A stretch of DNA of 49,125 nt, taken from positions 1 through 49,125 of the forward strand of contig JAQXEH010000087.1 in NCBI GenBank assembly GCA_029250925.1. Direction: 5' to 3'. Below are positions 39,930 through 49,125 of the stretch, in pieces; position 1 is the first letter of the stretch; each line of letters opens with the position of its first letter. The notes beneath the pieces were generated by a model that ran no database searches, was not told the origin of the DNA, and saw only the letters and a list, made by a program, of their open reading frames with translations. Both the position numbers and the translations under genes were made by a program. The stretch comes from Hellea sp. (GTDB lineage Bacteria > Pseudomonadota > Alphaproteobacteria > Caulobacterales > Maricaulaceae).

Positions 39930-41356
39930 CAACTAGCACCTTTATCAACCAAGTCCGATGCCCAGTAAGTAATATCACCAGCCCCTAAACAAACTATAAT
40001 ATCACCTTCGTTCACGTTTTTCTTTAAATTCTCTGGAAGATTATCTTTTGTTATACAAACAGCATGTTTGTGACCATGAGCTATTATACTATCTACGAGA
40101 CTTAAGGAGTTTATGTTTTCAATTGGTTTTTCACCTGCAGGATATACTTCAGAAATATAAACAAAATCTGCTTCATTAAAACAAGTAGAAAAATCATTAA
40201 AAAGTTCTTTAAGTCTTGAAAACCTATGGGGCTGCATAACCGCATGCACTTTACCTTTTGAAACCTGTCTGGCAGCTTGTAATACCGCTGATATTTCTAC
40301 GGGATGGTGACCATAGTCATCTATTACACTTGCGCCTCCGAAATTACCCAAATATGTGAATCTTCTTTTAACACCGGTAAAGCTCTGAAGCCCGCCCCTA
40401 ACCTCAGATTCGGATAACCCTAGCTCTCTTGAAACCACAATTGCAGACAGTGCATTTTGAACATTATGCCTCCCAGCCATTGGCAAAAATAGCCGTTCCC
40501 ATTTCTTTTCCTCTCCTTCAGAGTTTGTAAAAACAACATCAAAGAAAGAACCCATCGTACTTAATTCTAGGTTTTCAGCTCGTAGATCGGCTTGAGGATT
40601 AAACCCATAAGTTACAAATCTCCTATCGGTCACTCGACTTGCTAGCGCTTGAACTTCAGGGTCATCAATACAGAGAACTGCAAAACCATAAAATGGTAAA
40701 TTTTCTACAAATATATTGAAAGCATTTCGCAATCTATCAAAGCTACCATAATGTTCTAAATGTTCAGGGTCTATGTTTGTTACAACAGCTATGGTGGGAA
40801 ACAATCGTAGAAATGACCCATCTGACTCATCCGCCTCAACAACCATCCAGTCACCCAATCCAAGTTTTGCATTTGAGCCATAAGCATTGATTATACCACC
40901 ATTTATTACTGTAGGGTCAAGTTTCCCGCCCTCTAGCAAAGCAGAGATCATAGTGGTTGTGGTAGTTTTTCCATGAGTGCCGCCAACAGCTACGGCCCAT
41001 TTTAATTTCATCAATTCAGCAAGCATTTCAGCTCGCCTAACTATTGGTATAGACCTGAGCCTGGCTTCAACTAACTCAGGGTTATCTGCGTTGATTGCAG
41101 AACTCACCACAATAGCGCCCGCCCCATGCACTTGAGATGACACTTGCCCCAAATAAATATTAGCTCCAAGCTTTTGTAGTCTTTTTGTTATTTCAGTTTC
41201 ACGACTGTCAGATCCCTGAACGATATAACCTAAGTTTATCATTACCTCAGCGATACCGGACATTCCTATGCCGCCTATACCAACAAAATGAATTGGTCCG
41301 GTATTAAAAGGAACCTTACTGGCGATTTGAGCATTTCCTAAATCTGAGTTAGCCAT
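39929..41356 (-). CDS. murC: UDP-N-acetylmuramate--L-alanine ligase MurC
   Basis: A 475-residue Mur ligase that adds L-Ala to UDP-MurNAc. The N-terminal Rossmann part reads [18 protein letters not shown], the ATP loop [13 protein letters not shown], the Mg-binding '[11 protein letters not shown]' and '[11 protein letters not shown]', and the C-terminal part '[18 protein letters not shown]'. AAGGGT seven bases before the ATG at 41356 decides the start over an upstream TTG. Confidence 0.97.
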   Translation of the reverse strand: MANSDLGNAQIASKVPFNTGPIHFVGIGGIGMSGIAEVMINLGYIVQGSDSRETEITKRLQKLGANIYLGQVSSQVHGAGAIVVSSAINADNPELVEARLRSIPIVRRAEMLAELMKLKWAVAVGGTHGKTTTTTMISALLEGGKLDPTVINGGIINAYGSNAKLGLGDWMVVEADESDGSFLRLFPTIAVVTNIDPEHLEHYGSFDRLRNAFNIFVENLPFYGFAVLCIDDPEVQALASRVTDRRFVTYGFNPQADLRAENLELSTMGSFFDVVFTNSEGEEKKWERLFLPMAGRHNVQNALSAIVVSRELGLSESEVRGGLQSFTGVKRRFTYLGNFGGASVIDDYGHHPVEISAVLQAARQVSKGKVHAVMQPHRFSRLKELFNDFSTCFNEADFVYISEVYPAGEKPIENINSLSLVDSIIAHGHKHAVCITKDNLPENLKKNVNEGDIIVCLGAGDITYWASDLVDKGAS

Positions 41357-41366
41357 CAAAAAACCC

Positions 41367-42449
41367 TTAATTCTCAATTATTGAAATCACTAAACTAGTT
41401 AATTCGGATGCTGAATTTGGTCGCGACACCGATTTTGACTGTTCCGAAGCTTTTTGTAACCAATTAGAATCATTCAACCTATTTTCAAGGGTAGTCTTTA
41501 TTTTTTCAGGTGTAAATTCAGTTTCCAAGAGAATATCAGCTGCACTTTTATTAGCTAATGCATTAGCATTGAACCTTTGGTGGTCATCCATAGCAATATC
41601 TAAAGGCACTAAAAGCGATGGAACTCCCATGGCTGAAATTTCTGAAATAGATGATGCACCAGCACGACTAATTACATAATGAGCGTTTGATAAATGAACT
41701 TCTATATCTGAAAAAAAAGTATCACATATTGCATCCACGCCAGCGTCATTATATGCATTCAGTGCTCTTTCCTTACAATCTATTGTAGTTTGTTGAACAA
41801 CCCTCAATTTTTTACGCATTTTTTCTGGAAGCAAAGCAATTGCTTCAGGCATTCTAATACTAAAAATTTTTGCTCCAAGACTACCACCCACGATTAAAAT
41901 ATTAATTTTTTCTTTTGGGGGCTTATATGTTTTTGGGATTTGCTGTATTATTTTATCTCTTAATGGATTACCGGTGCAAATATGATTAGCTTTTGGAGGG
42001 GTTTTTTGAAGCTCTTCAAAACCTGATGCAACGCATTTCGCACTCGCAGCAAAAATACGATTAACTCTTCCAAGAACAGCATTTTGTTCATGAATTATTA
42101 TAGGGGTACTGAGTAATTGTGCTGCAATTAAAACTGGAAAAGAAGGATAGCCTCCAAAGCCAACAACTACATCTGGCTTCCACATTACCATAAGCTTTAT
42201 GGATTGAAGAATCCCTTTAACTATTTTCAGTCCAGAAAGAAAGAAATTCACTGGATTCCGAGGAGTAATACTGGAAGACGAAATCTTCAATATTTTATTA
42301 GTAGGAATATTATTGGTATGTTGCAAACCACGTTTATCAGTCGCAAAGGTAACTAAATACCCTTTAGAAACCAAACATTCAGTTAAAGATTGAGCTGGGA
42401 AAATATGACCGCCAGTACCCCCTGCTGTTATTAATACTTTATTACCCAT
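41367..42449 (-). CDS. murG: UDP-GlcNAc:lipid I GlcNAc transferase MurG
   Basis: A 360-residue membrane-associated GT28 enzyme that makes lipid II. The N-terminal glycine loop is [16 protein letters not shown], '[16 protein letters not shown]' follows, and the UDP-GlcNAc site is in '[25 protein letters not shown]'. The start is ambiguous between ATG 42455 and ATG 42449, both near AGGGG; I use 42449 because the spacing is better. It overlaps the ftsW 3' end slightly. Confidence 0.95.
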   Translation of the reverse strand: MGNKVLITAGGTGGHIFPAQSLTECLVSKGYLVTFATDKRGLQHTNNIPTNKILKISSSSITPRNPVNFFLSGLKIVKGILQSIKLMVMWKPDVVVGFGGYPSFPVLIAAQLLSTPIIIHEQNAVLGRVNRIFAASAKCVASGFEELQKTPPKANHICTGNPLRDKIIQQIPKTYKPPKEKINILIVGGSLGAKIFSIRMPEAIALLPEKMRKKLRVVQQTTIDCKERALNAYNDAGVDAICDTFFSDIEVHLSNAHYVISRAGASSISEISAMGVPSLLVPLDIAMDDHQRFNANALANKSAADILLETEFTPEKIKTTLENRLNDSNWLQKASEQSKSVSRPNSASELTSLVISIIEN

Positions 42450-43584
42450 GACCATAAGCCCCTGGGCGCTTACGAGTAAAAGATAGAATAAGTCCCGCAG
42501 CGAAACAAAGAGCTAGCATAGAGGAGCCTCCATATGAAATGAATGGTAATGTCATTCCTTTAGAAGGCATCATATTTAAATTAACAAATAAATTTATCAA
42601 AAGTTGGACCCCAATCATAGTTGCGAGACCTGCAACAGCTAACTGACTAAAATAATCATTTAACCTTACTGCATTGCGAAAACCTCTTAGAACAAAGCTA
42701 CCTAATAATATTATCAGAAAAGTAGATATCAAATAACCGAATTCCTCAACAGTCACAGCAAAAATATAATCTGTGTGACCGTCTGGAAGACTATACTTTA
42801 CAGCACCCTCACCTGGCCCTCGTCCCAAAAAACCCCCGTTTGATATTGCCTCCAAAGCTTTGTCTATTTGATAAGTATCTGACGTACTAGGACTTAAGAA
42901 TTTCTCAATTCGAACTCGAAAATGGTTCAATTTTAAATAAGCTAAAGAAACCAAACCCATTATAACTAAAATAAAAGTCATAGTACCTCTAATTGATATA
43001 CCCCCAAAGAAACAGACAGCAGCAAAGCATACAGTAAGTAAAAATGCTTGCCCAACATCTGGCTGACCTAAAAGAAGAGAAATTATTAACAACCATATCA
43101 AAGTTACGATAAGACCTGCTTGAATACTATTATTGCTCTTTACAGCCGAAAATATCCAAGCCGCAAAAACTATAAACGCTGGCTTAACGAATTCAGATGG
43201 CTGCAGACTTAGGGACCCTAATCTTATCCACCTATAAGCACCCTTAACCTCATAGCCAATAAAAGGTAATGACATCAATAAAAGCAATGCCCCCAAAAGG
43301 ACTAAAACTCCTATTCTGCGAGCATTGTTATGTGATAAGATTGATATAAATAAAGCACCTGAAAGCCCAAGAATTACAAACACGAATTGACGAAAGAAAA
43401 AATAAAATGGATCATCCAAACCCAAACGAGCACTAGCTGCAGGAGATGCGGCCAAACTAAGAATTAGCCCTGAAGCGATACTAAGCAAAAGCAAAGTCAA
43501 TCCTAGCCGATCTACTGTGCGCCACCATTCAGAAAAATATGATCGATTAGTTCTGGATGAAGTAAATTTTATTGATGACAACAT
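42442..43584 (-). CDS. ftsW: Lipid II glycosyltransferase FtsW (SEDS family)
   Basis: A 380-residue SEDS protein with about ten membrane helices that polymerises septal glycan with FtsI. Typical pieces are 'KGAYRWIRLGSLSLQPSEFVKPAFI', 'LGQPDVGQAF', the 'GGFLGRGPGEGAVKYSLPDGHTDYIFAVTVEEFG' loop and 'GMTLPFISYGGSSMLALCFAAG'. FtsW rather than RodA is supported by its place between murD and murG. It starts one base after the murD stop. Confidence 0.96.
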   Translation of the reverse strand: MLSSIKFTSSRTNRSYFSEWWRTVDRLGLTLLLLSIASGLILSLAASPAASARLGLDDPFYFFFRQFVFVILGLSGALFISILSHNNARRIGVLVLLGALLLLMSLPFIGYEVKGAYRWIRLGSLSLQPSEFVKPAFIVFAAWIFSAVKSNNSIQAGLIVTLIWLLIISLLLGQPDVGQAFLLTVCFAAVCFFGGISIRGTMTFILVIMGLVSLAYLKLNHFRVRIEKFLSPSTSDTYQIDKALEAISNGGFLGRGPGEGAVKYSLPDGHTDYIFAVTVEEFGYLISTFLIILLGSFVLRGFRNAVRLNDYFSQLAVAGLATMIGVQLLINLFVNLNMMPSKGMTLPFISYGGSSMLALCFAAGLILSFTRKRPGAYGHG

Positions 43585-43585
43585 A

Positions 43586-45019
43586 TTAATATGTGCTCAC
43601 TTTATTTTCTTGTTGTGAGAATAAATTGATAATTTTATTTACATGGCCACGAAAAGCATCACCTCTGACTGCAAAATTTTCAAATTGGTCAAAACTAGCG
43701 CAAGAAGGAGAAAGCATAACTACAGGATTAGGGCATTCTGACTGAATTGCGTCACGAGTGGCACAAATTATCGCCTTCTCTAAAGTCCCTGAAATTTTAT
43801 GATTAACTTTATGTTTTGTTAAGGTTTTGTGAAATTGAAGTGCTGACTCTCCAATTAGGTAAGACTTTGAAACATTCTTAAAATAGGGAATTAAAGGTTC
43901 GATACCATCTGATTTAGACTTACCACCTAATATCCAGAAAATATTTGAGTATGTATTTAACGCCTGCATTGAAGCGTCTGAATTAGTAGCTTTGCTATCA
44001 TTTACAAACATTACAGAACTTGCAAACCCAAGATTTTCCATTCTATGCGGTAACCCCGGAAACGATAAAATAGCTTCACCAATTTCTTTAATATTTAAAC
44101 CAAGAGACTGTATTGCAGCATAGGCAGCAGCAGCATTTTCATGATTGTGTCTACCAGATAAAGCTTTAGCTTTAGATAAATCACATATCTCAATGCATTT
44201 TCCAGTTATATTACTAAATAGCTTACTATTAACAACAGACACACCTCGGCCTAAAGACTTGCCAGCAGAGACTGGAATTATACGTCTTCCATTTTTGGCT
44301 GTTAGGTCAGAAAATATCAGTTTGGTTGAATCCGCACCTACTCCAATTATAGAGGTGTCCTCTTGCAACTGATTATCAAAAATTTTTTTCTTAATGCTAG
44401 AGTAATTATTAAATTCTCCATGCCGGTCCAAATGATCAGGTGATAAATTTAATAATACTGCCGCATCAGCCCGTAATGAATTTGTACGTTCAAGCTGATA
44501 TGATGACAATTCTATTACATAGTGTTTACCAGCATGCATTCTTTGAAGGCTCAATATTCCTTGGCCAATATTTCCACCTACTTCGGTATCCTTTCCACAA
44601 TAAGATAAAATATGTCCAATTAGTGCAGTAGTAGTTGATTTTCCATTGGTTCCAGTGATAGCTATTACTTTAGGTTTTTGCTCGAGCGGCAATAAATTTA
44701 TTTCTCGGGCAAAAAGCTCAATATCGCAGATGATGGGAATATTATACTTTCGAGCCTTGATCGCCGTCCAGTGGGGTTTTGGAAGATTATCTGGAATGCC
44801 TGGCGATAAAATAAGAGCCTCAAAAATTGACCAATCTACTTTAGCTAAATTATCTACCTTTACTCCATTTTCTCGCGCCAAGATAACTGAGGCATCATTA
44901 TCATCCCAAGCAAAAACATCAGCACCTCCAGAAGCTAAGGACAATGCAGCGCTAATACCAGTTAGCCCCAAACCGAAAACAGCTACCTTTTTACCCTTAT
45001 ATGAAGTTGACCTTATCAC
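43586..45019 (-). CDS. murD: UDP-MurNAc-L-Ala--D-Glu ligase MurD
   Basis: A 477-residue cytoplasmic ligase that adds D-glutamate. The N-terminus 'KKVAVFGLGLTGISAALSLA' binds the uridine moiety, the ATP loop is VIAITGTNGKSTTTALIGH, 'LLNLSPDHLDRHG' and 'GRHNHENAAAAYAA' are Mur-ligase standards, and 'VNDSKATNSDASMQAL' and 'LSPSCASFDQF' complete the MurD signature. It is four bases after mraY. Confidence 0.97.
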   Translation of the reverse strand: MIRSTSYKGKKVAVFGLGLTGISAALSLASGGADVFAWDDNDASVILARENGVKVDNLAKVDWSIFEALILSPGIPDNLPKPHWTAIKARKYNIPIICDIELFAREINLLPLEQKPKVIAITGTNGKSTTTALIGHILSYCGKDTEVGGNIGQGILSLQRMHAGKHYVIELSSYQLERTNSLRADAAVLLNLSPDHLDRHGEFNNYSSIKKKIFDNQLQEDTSIIGVGADSTKLIFSDLTAKNGRRIIPVSAGKSLGRGVSVVNSKLFSNITGKCIEICDLSKAKALSGRHNHENAAAAYAAIQSLGLNIKEIGEAILSFPGLPHRMENLGFASSVMFVNDSKATNSDASMQALNTYSNIFWILGGKSKSDGIEPLIPYFKNVSKSYLIGESALQFHKTLTKHKVNHKISGTLEKAIICATRDAIQSECPNPVVMLSPSCASFDQFENFAVRGDAFRGHVNKIINLFSQQENKVSTY

Positions 45020-45023
45020 CAGT

Positions 45024-46121
45024 TTACCTAAGCTTCAGAGTTGAGAGACCAATCAAGGCAAGAATTATGGCAATTATCCAAAATCTTATAACTATCGTTG
45101 GCTCAGCCCAGCCTTTCTTTTCAAAGTGATGATGGATTGGCGCCATTCGGAAAATTCTTTTCCCTGTTAATTTAAATGAAGCAACCTGAATAATAACTGA
45201 AACAGCCTCTAAAACAAATAAACCACCAATAATAGCTAGAACTATCTCATGCTTTATAGCTACTGCAGTCACACCCAGCGCACCGCCCAAAGCTAGTGAT
45301 CCAGTGTCACCCATAAAAACCATGGCAGGCGGAGCATTATACCACAAAAAACCTAATGAAGCGCCTATGATTGCGCCTAAAAAGATAGTAATCTCAGCAG
45401 ATCCTGATATGTATGGTATACCCAAATAATCTGAAAAAACACTATTGCCAACAAAGTATGCTATAAAGGCCAAGCTCATACAGGCTATCATAACTGGCAC
45501 GATGGCCAATCCATCAAGCCCGTCAGTTAGATTTACAGCATTAGAAGCCCCCACTATAACTAAACAACCAAAAGGAAGAAAAAAAACTCCAAGGTTAATA
45601 GTGAAGTCCTTTAAAAATGGTATAGCAAGGCCTGTTTCAAACCCCTCTTTACCTGAAGGAAATATACCTGTTAGAAACCAACACGCTATTAAGGCTATAG
45701 CGAATTCAAGGACAATTTTTATTTTCCCGCTAAACCCTTTCGGACTATGCCTAGATACTTTTAGAAAATCGTCATAAAAACCTATAAGGCCATAACTTAA
45801 TGTTACCAACATCACTGTCCATAAAAATGGGTTCCTTAAGTCAGACCAAAGTAATGTTGAGATTATAATACAAGTTAATATAAGCAATCCTCCCATTGTC
45901 GGGGTCCCAGCTTTTTTAATTATATGACTTTCCGGTCCATCTTTTCTTATAGGTTGTCCTTTACCTTGTTTATCGCGTAAGTATTTTATGAAATATGGAC
46001 CTAAAATAAAGGCTATGAACATAGATGTCATCAATGCTCCGCCAACTCTAAATGTTATATAATTAAATAGATTAAATATATGGTTGGTTTCATCAAATAA
46101 TTTCAATAACTCTAAGAACAT
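45024..46121 (-). CDS. mraY: Phospho-MurNAc-pentapeptide transferase MraY
   Basis: A 365-residue integral membrane enzyme with about ten helices that makes lipid I on undecaprenyl phosphate. It has the catalytic acid motif GFYDDFLKV, the '[14 protein letters not shown]' loop, '[12 protein letters not shown]' and the signature [11 protein letters not shown]. The start overlaps the murF stop by one base (TAATG). Confidence 0.97.
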   Translation of the reverse strand: MFLELLKLFDETNHIFNLFNYITFRVGGALMTSMFIAFILGPYFIKYLRDKQGKGQPIRKDGPESHIIKKAGTPTMGGLLILTCIIISTLLWSDLRNPFLWTVMLVTLSYGLIGFYDDFLKVSRHSPKGFSGKIKIVLEFAIALIACWFLTGIFPSGKEGFETGLAIPFLKDFTINLGVFFLPFGCLVIVGASNAVNLTDGLDGLAIVPVMIACMSLAFIAYFVGNSVFSDYLGIPYISGSAEITIFLGAIIGASLGFLWYNAPPAMVFMGDTGSLALGGALGVTAVAIKHEIVLAIIGGLFVLEAVSVIIQVASFKLTGKRIFRMAPIHHHFEKKGWAEPTIVIRFWIIAIILALIGLSTLKLR

Positions 46122-47479
46122 TATATATTCCCTACTTTCAAAGCCTCTACAAGTTTTTCTAAACCGAGACTATTGGACCCCTTAACAAGTACATTGTCAC
46201 CGTCTTCAATTACGTTCTTGAGCGCAATAATTGCTTGCTCCCAATTTTTTACCGTTGCTGAATGAATTTTATGAGGAATAACAGACTTCAATTCTTGCAT
46301 GTTTTTTCCAATTAAAATGACTAGGTCGATTGATGCCTCTTTAATCGGTTCAGAAAGTGACAAATGTAAATTTAATTCATCTTCTCCCAACTCATTCATG
46401 TCACCAAGGATAGCTATTAGACGACCAGACTTTAACCCTAAGAGCTCTATTGAAGCCTTCATTGAAACTACGTTAGCATTGTAACTCTCATCAATAAGTA
46501 TGATTTTCTTGCCATCAATATCAATTAAAGATTGCTCCCCTCTACCAGGTTGAGCGGTGATAGTACTTAGTGCAATTGCCGCTTTTCTTAGGTCAATACC
46601 TGAAGCATAAGCAACAGCCATACATGTTGCAATATTTGTTACCCAATGCTTTCCTGGTACCGCAATATACAAATCTATTAACTGATTGTTTATTTTTAAA
46701 CGTATGTTACTACCATTTACCTTGCATTGATTGGCCACAATCAAAACATCCGATGTTTTAGAATAACCAAAAGTAATTACTCTTTTATCTTTTGCTTTGT
46801 CTGAAATACGACTGGAGTATTCATTGTCATTGTTAAGTATCAGTATTCCATCAGCACCCAATCCGTCGATTATTTCTGACTTAGCATCAGCTATTTCCAA
46901 AATATTATTAAATTGTGCTAAATGCGCCTCACCAACATTTGTTATAACTGCAATATCAGGCTTTAATAACGTCGAGAGGTCAGAAATCTCACCTGCATGG
47001 TTCATACCTAGTTCAAATACACCATACCTAGTGCAGACCGGCATTCTTGCCATTGTAAGCGGTAAACCCCATTTATTATTATATGACTTGAGTGACTTAT
47101 GGGTGTCTCCAAAAGAAGAAAACATTCGAGCTAAAGCGTCCTTTACACTTGTTTTGCCAACGCTACCCGTAACAGCAACTCTAAGTGATTTAGAACGCTC
47201 CAATGCAGCACTTCCGAGATTGCATAAAGCATCAAAACTATTTTCAACTATAACGGTTTTATTTGAGTTTTGTTTAACTGATAGCGTTCCTCCCGCACCT
47301 TTTTTTATTGCCTCATCTATAAATTCATGGCCATCGCGAACATGGACTAGTGGAACAAAAAGGTCACCTTTTTTCAACGTTCTTGTGTCAATTGAAATGC
47401 CATAAATATTAAAATCTTCAGACTCTTTACCACCTACGGAGCAAGCAATATCTTTTGAGGTCCATAAAACTTTAGTCAT
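46121..47479 (-). CDS. murF: UDP-MurNAc-tripeptide--D-Ala-D-Ala ligase MurF
   Basis: A 452-residue Mur ligase that adds the D-Ala-D-Ala dipeptide made by Ddl. ATP loop [17 protein letters not shown], '[16 protein letters not shown]', '[18 protein letters not shown]', '[11 protein letters not shown]' and '[19 protein letters not shown]' are all MurF landmarks. GAGGAG seven bases before the ATG at 47479 fixes the start, which overlaps the murE 3' end by eight bases. Confidence 0.97.
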   Translation of the reverse strand: MTKVLWTSKDIACSVGGKESEDFNIYGISIDTRTLKKGDLFVPLVHVRDGHEFIDEAIKKGAGGTLSVKQNSNKTVIVENSFDALCNLGSAALERSKSLRVAVTGSVGKTSVKDALARMFSSFGDTHKSLKSYNNKWGLPLTMARMPVCTRYGVFELGMNHAGEISDLSTLLKPDIAVITNVGEAHLAQFNNILEIADAKSEIIDGLGADGILILNNDNEYSSRISDKAKDKRVITFGYSKTSDVLIVANQCKVNGSNIRLKINNQLIDLYIAVPGKHWVTNIATCMAVAYASGIDLRKAAIALSTITAQPGRGEQSLIDIDGKKIILIDESYNANVVSMKASIELLGLKSGRLIAILGDMNELGEDELNLHLSLSEPIKEASIDLVILIGKNMQELKSVIPHKIHSATVKNWEQAIIALKNVIEDGDNVLVKGSNSLGLEKLVEALKVGNI

Positions 47480-48896
47480 GAAAAAGCTCCTCAAGTATTA
47501 GCTTGACTTGATCAATATCAGAGAAAGGTATTGTTTTTTCTCCAATAATTTGACCTTGCTCATGGCCTTTTCCCGCAATAACCAAACAGTCTTTTGGCTT
47601 TAAACTTTTTATGCCTTTAAATATTGCATTGTAACGGTCAGGGACCTCTAAAGCGCTTGGGCAACCCTCGATTATTGCACTTCTAATTGCTGATGAGCAC
47701 TCAGTTCTAGGGTTATCATCAGTTACAATTACTCTATCAGCTAAATTTGCAGCAACCTTACCCATTTTAATGCGTTTACTCTTGTCTCTATCTCCCCCGC
47801 AGCCAAACACCACGACAAGGTTTCCTTCAGTATGTGGTCTTAAGGAGCGCAATAATTTGTCTAATCCATCTTCAGTATGGGCAAAATCTATGAATATAGG
47901 TGACCCACCCTCTCCATAACCAGCCAACTCCATACGACCCGGAACCCCCTTTAACTTTCTAAGTAAGTCAATAGCAGTCTCTTTTTTTACACCAGTTTTT
48001 ATAGCTAAACCCAACGCCAGAATTGCGTTCAAAACCTGAAACTCCCCAACCAAAGGAAGTTCTAATTCATACCTTTCACCGAGTACAACGACCTTTATTA
48101 TTTGACTTGATGCAAGAGGCATGATTTCTTCAATTCGTATATCTTTACCAGACCAGCCAATCTCCATTACATTTTTACCGGTATCCAGACACTTTTTCAC
48201 TAGCCTTACACCATACTCATCATCAGTGTTTATGACTGCAGAAGTGTTACTTTTAAGTAATTCTGAGAATAGTCTTTCTTTAGCTTTAAAATAGCTCTCA
48301 GATCCTTGATGATAATCATAATGATCTTGAGTTAAATTAGTGAATCCCGCGACTTTAACAACTACTGAATCAAGTCTTCTCTGGTCTAGACCATGCGACG
48401 AAGCCTCCATGGCAACATGGGTAACACCATGATCGTTTAATTTGGACAAAATACTATGTAATTGCACCGCATCTGGTGTTGTATGATTTAATTTTTGGTT
48501 TGTCTTTTTTGAGACCACCCCAAGCGTTCCGAAGCAAGCAGCCTCTTCTCCATAAAGAGCCCAAATTTGACGTAAGAAATCAGCAGTAGAGCTTTTCCCA
48601 TTTGTTCCCGTAATGGCAACTAAGTGTTCAGGCTGACCTGAATAGAACTTTCCTGCCATCTGCGCATAAATTAATCTTGGCTCTTTATTAGAAATATAAG
48701 GCACTGATATATCCATTTGACCACAAGATAATACTGCTACAGCGCCTTTATTTATTGCTTCATCTATAAAATTACGGCCATCTATATTCGAGCCCGGTAG
48801 AGCCGCAAAAATATAACCTTTTTTTACTTGGCGACTATCACAGGTTATACCATGCACATCTAAATTACCCTTAAAACCAAAATCTTTTAACTTCAT
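47472..48896 (-). CDS. murE: UDP-MurNAc-L-Ala-D-Glu--diaminopimelate ligase MurE
   Basis: A 474-residue Mur ligase for the third residue of the stem peptide. It has the ATP loop VAITGTNGKSSTADFLRQ, 'TTPDAVQLHSIL', 'MEASSHGLDQRRLD', 'NLTQDHYDYHQGSESYF' and 'FIDFAHTEDGLDKLL'. The DNPR motif (VTDDNPRTECSSAI) marks meso-diaminopimelate as substrate rather than lysine. Its ATG overlaps the ftsI stop as ATGA. Confidence 0.97.
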   Translation of the reverse strand: MKLKDFGFKGNLDVHGITCDSRQVKKGYIFAALPGSNIDGRNFIDEAINKGAVAVLSCGQMDISVPYISNKEPRLIYAQMAGKFYSGQPEHLVAITGTNGKSSTADFLRQIWALYGEEAACFGTLGVVSKKTNQKLNHTTPDAVQLHSILSKLNDHGVTHVAMEASSHGLDQRRLDSVVVKVAGFTNLTQDHYDYHQGSESYFKAKERLFSELLKSNTSAVINTDDEYGVRLVKKCLDTGKNVMEIGWSGKDIRIEEIMPLASSQIIKVVVLGERYELELPLVGEFQVLNAILALGLAIKTGVKKETAIDLLRKLKGVPGRMELAGYGEGGSPIFIDFAHTEDGLDKLLRSLRPHTEGNLVVVFGCGGDRDKSKRIKMGKVAANLADRVIVTDDNPRTECSSAIRSAIIEGCPSALEVPDRYNAIFKGIKSLKPKDCLVIAGKGHEQGQIIGEKTIPFSDIDQVKLILEELFHD

Positions 48897-49125
48897 GGAG
48901 ACAACCCCAAACCAAAAGGACTTTTTATTAGAGCTGATACCTCTTGGGCTACACCTAACATTGGCGCTATTCGTTCAATTATTGCCCCAGTGGTCGGGGC
49001 TGCATTCCAACCCGCTCCTTTAAATCCATATGTTTCTGGCCCAGATTGCGGCTCATCATAAGTAACCATAACAAGATAAGTTGGATCATCATAAGGAAAT
49101 GCCCCAACAAACGAAGTAACTAAAC
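48893..49125 (-). CDS. ftsI: Division transpeptidase FtsI (PBP3), C-terminal end only
   Basis: The last 76 or so residues of a frame that runs off the right edge. LVTSFVGAFPYDDPTYLVMV, TYDEPQ, then 'GAGWNAAPTTGAIIERIAPM' and LGV match the end of the FtsI/PBP transpeptidase domain. The catalytic Ser lies outside the window. It overlaps murE by four bases, as the upstream gene of the cluster. Confidence 0.9.
   Translation of the reverse strand, partial: LVTSFVGAFPYDDPTYLVMVTYDEPQSGPETYGFKGAGWNAAPTTGAIIERIAPMLGVAQEVSALIKSPFGLGLSP

Noticed and set aside
43581-43594. Palindrome ACATATTAATATGT at the murD-ftsW junction
   Set aside because: It is short, AT-rich and made of the ftsW start and murD stop codons inside an operon; no reason to call an operator.

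Overview
The window is AT-rich chromosomal DNA from an alphaproteobacterium, probably a free-living marine type with a small, low-GC genome. Three features support this: (i) the division/wall cluster continues ftsQ-ftsA-ftsZ-lpxC-bamD-recN-ligA; (ii) the block ruvX-pyrB-pyrC-plsY-topA-rnr-NUDIX-rpmG sits next to divK and dinB, an order familiar from alphaproteobacteria; (iii) pyrC is the alphaproteobacterial form without the catalytic His pair. Coding density is very high and many genes overlap by 1-4 bases. I see no rRNA, tRNA, CRISPR array, insertion sequence, prophage or attachment site, and no gene-free stretch longer than 300 bases.

Layout. 1-1123: the end of a lipoprotein with 11-residue repeats and an unknown secreted protein. 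1127-2463 (-): queC-queE for 7-deazaguanine synthesis. 2591-5064: an ABC exporter (+) convergent with a secreted SOUL-family protein (-). 5165-16632: a sugar module. It has a zwf-pgl-edd-glk operon (-), a LacI-family regulator (-), a second glucokinase (+), and a Na+/sugar symporter followed by a GH3 exo-glucosidase lipoprotein (-). 16851-26391 (+): ruvX, pyrB, pyrC, plsY, topA, rnr, a NUDIX hydrolase and rpmG. 26414-28106: a DivK-like response regulator (-) divergent from dinB (+) around a perfect 38-bp palindrome. 28120-49125 (-): a thioredoxin-like lipoprotein, then, listed against transcription, ligA, recN, bamD, lpxC, ftsZ, ftsA, ftsQ, ddl, murB, murC, murG, ftsW, murD, mraY, murF, murE and the 3' end of ftsI.

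How it fits together. The sugar module reads as one pathway: the GH3 lipoprotein releases glucose from beta-glucans outside the inner membrane, the SSS symporter imports it, a glucokinase phosphorylates it, and Zwf-Pgl-Edd lead to KDPG (no eda is present here). Three copies of an identical element, TTGACAGCGCTGTCAT, lie upstream of zwf, of glk2 (shared with lacI) and of the symporter. All three point toward the target gene and carry a -35-like TTGACA, so this is almost certainly the regulon of the local LacI protein.

The most unusual gene is pyrB. Aspartate carbamoyltransferase here carries an extra N-terminal domain of about 70 residues that looks like a helix-turn-helix domain, with no good internal start to separate the two parts. 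A perfect 19-bp interrupted palindrome lies 8 bases before its start codon. Together these suggest a pyrimidine enzyme that may bind DNA and control its own operon.
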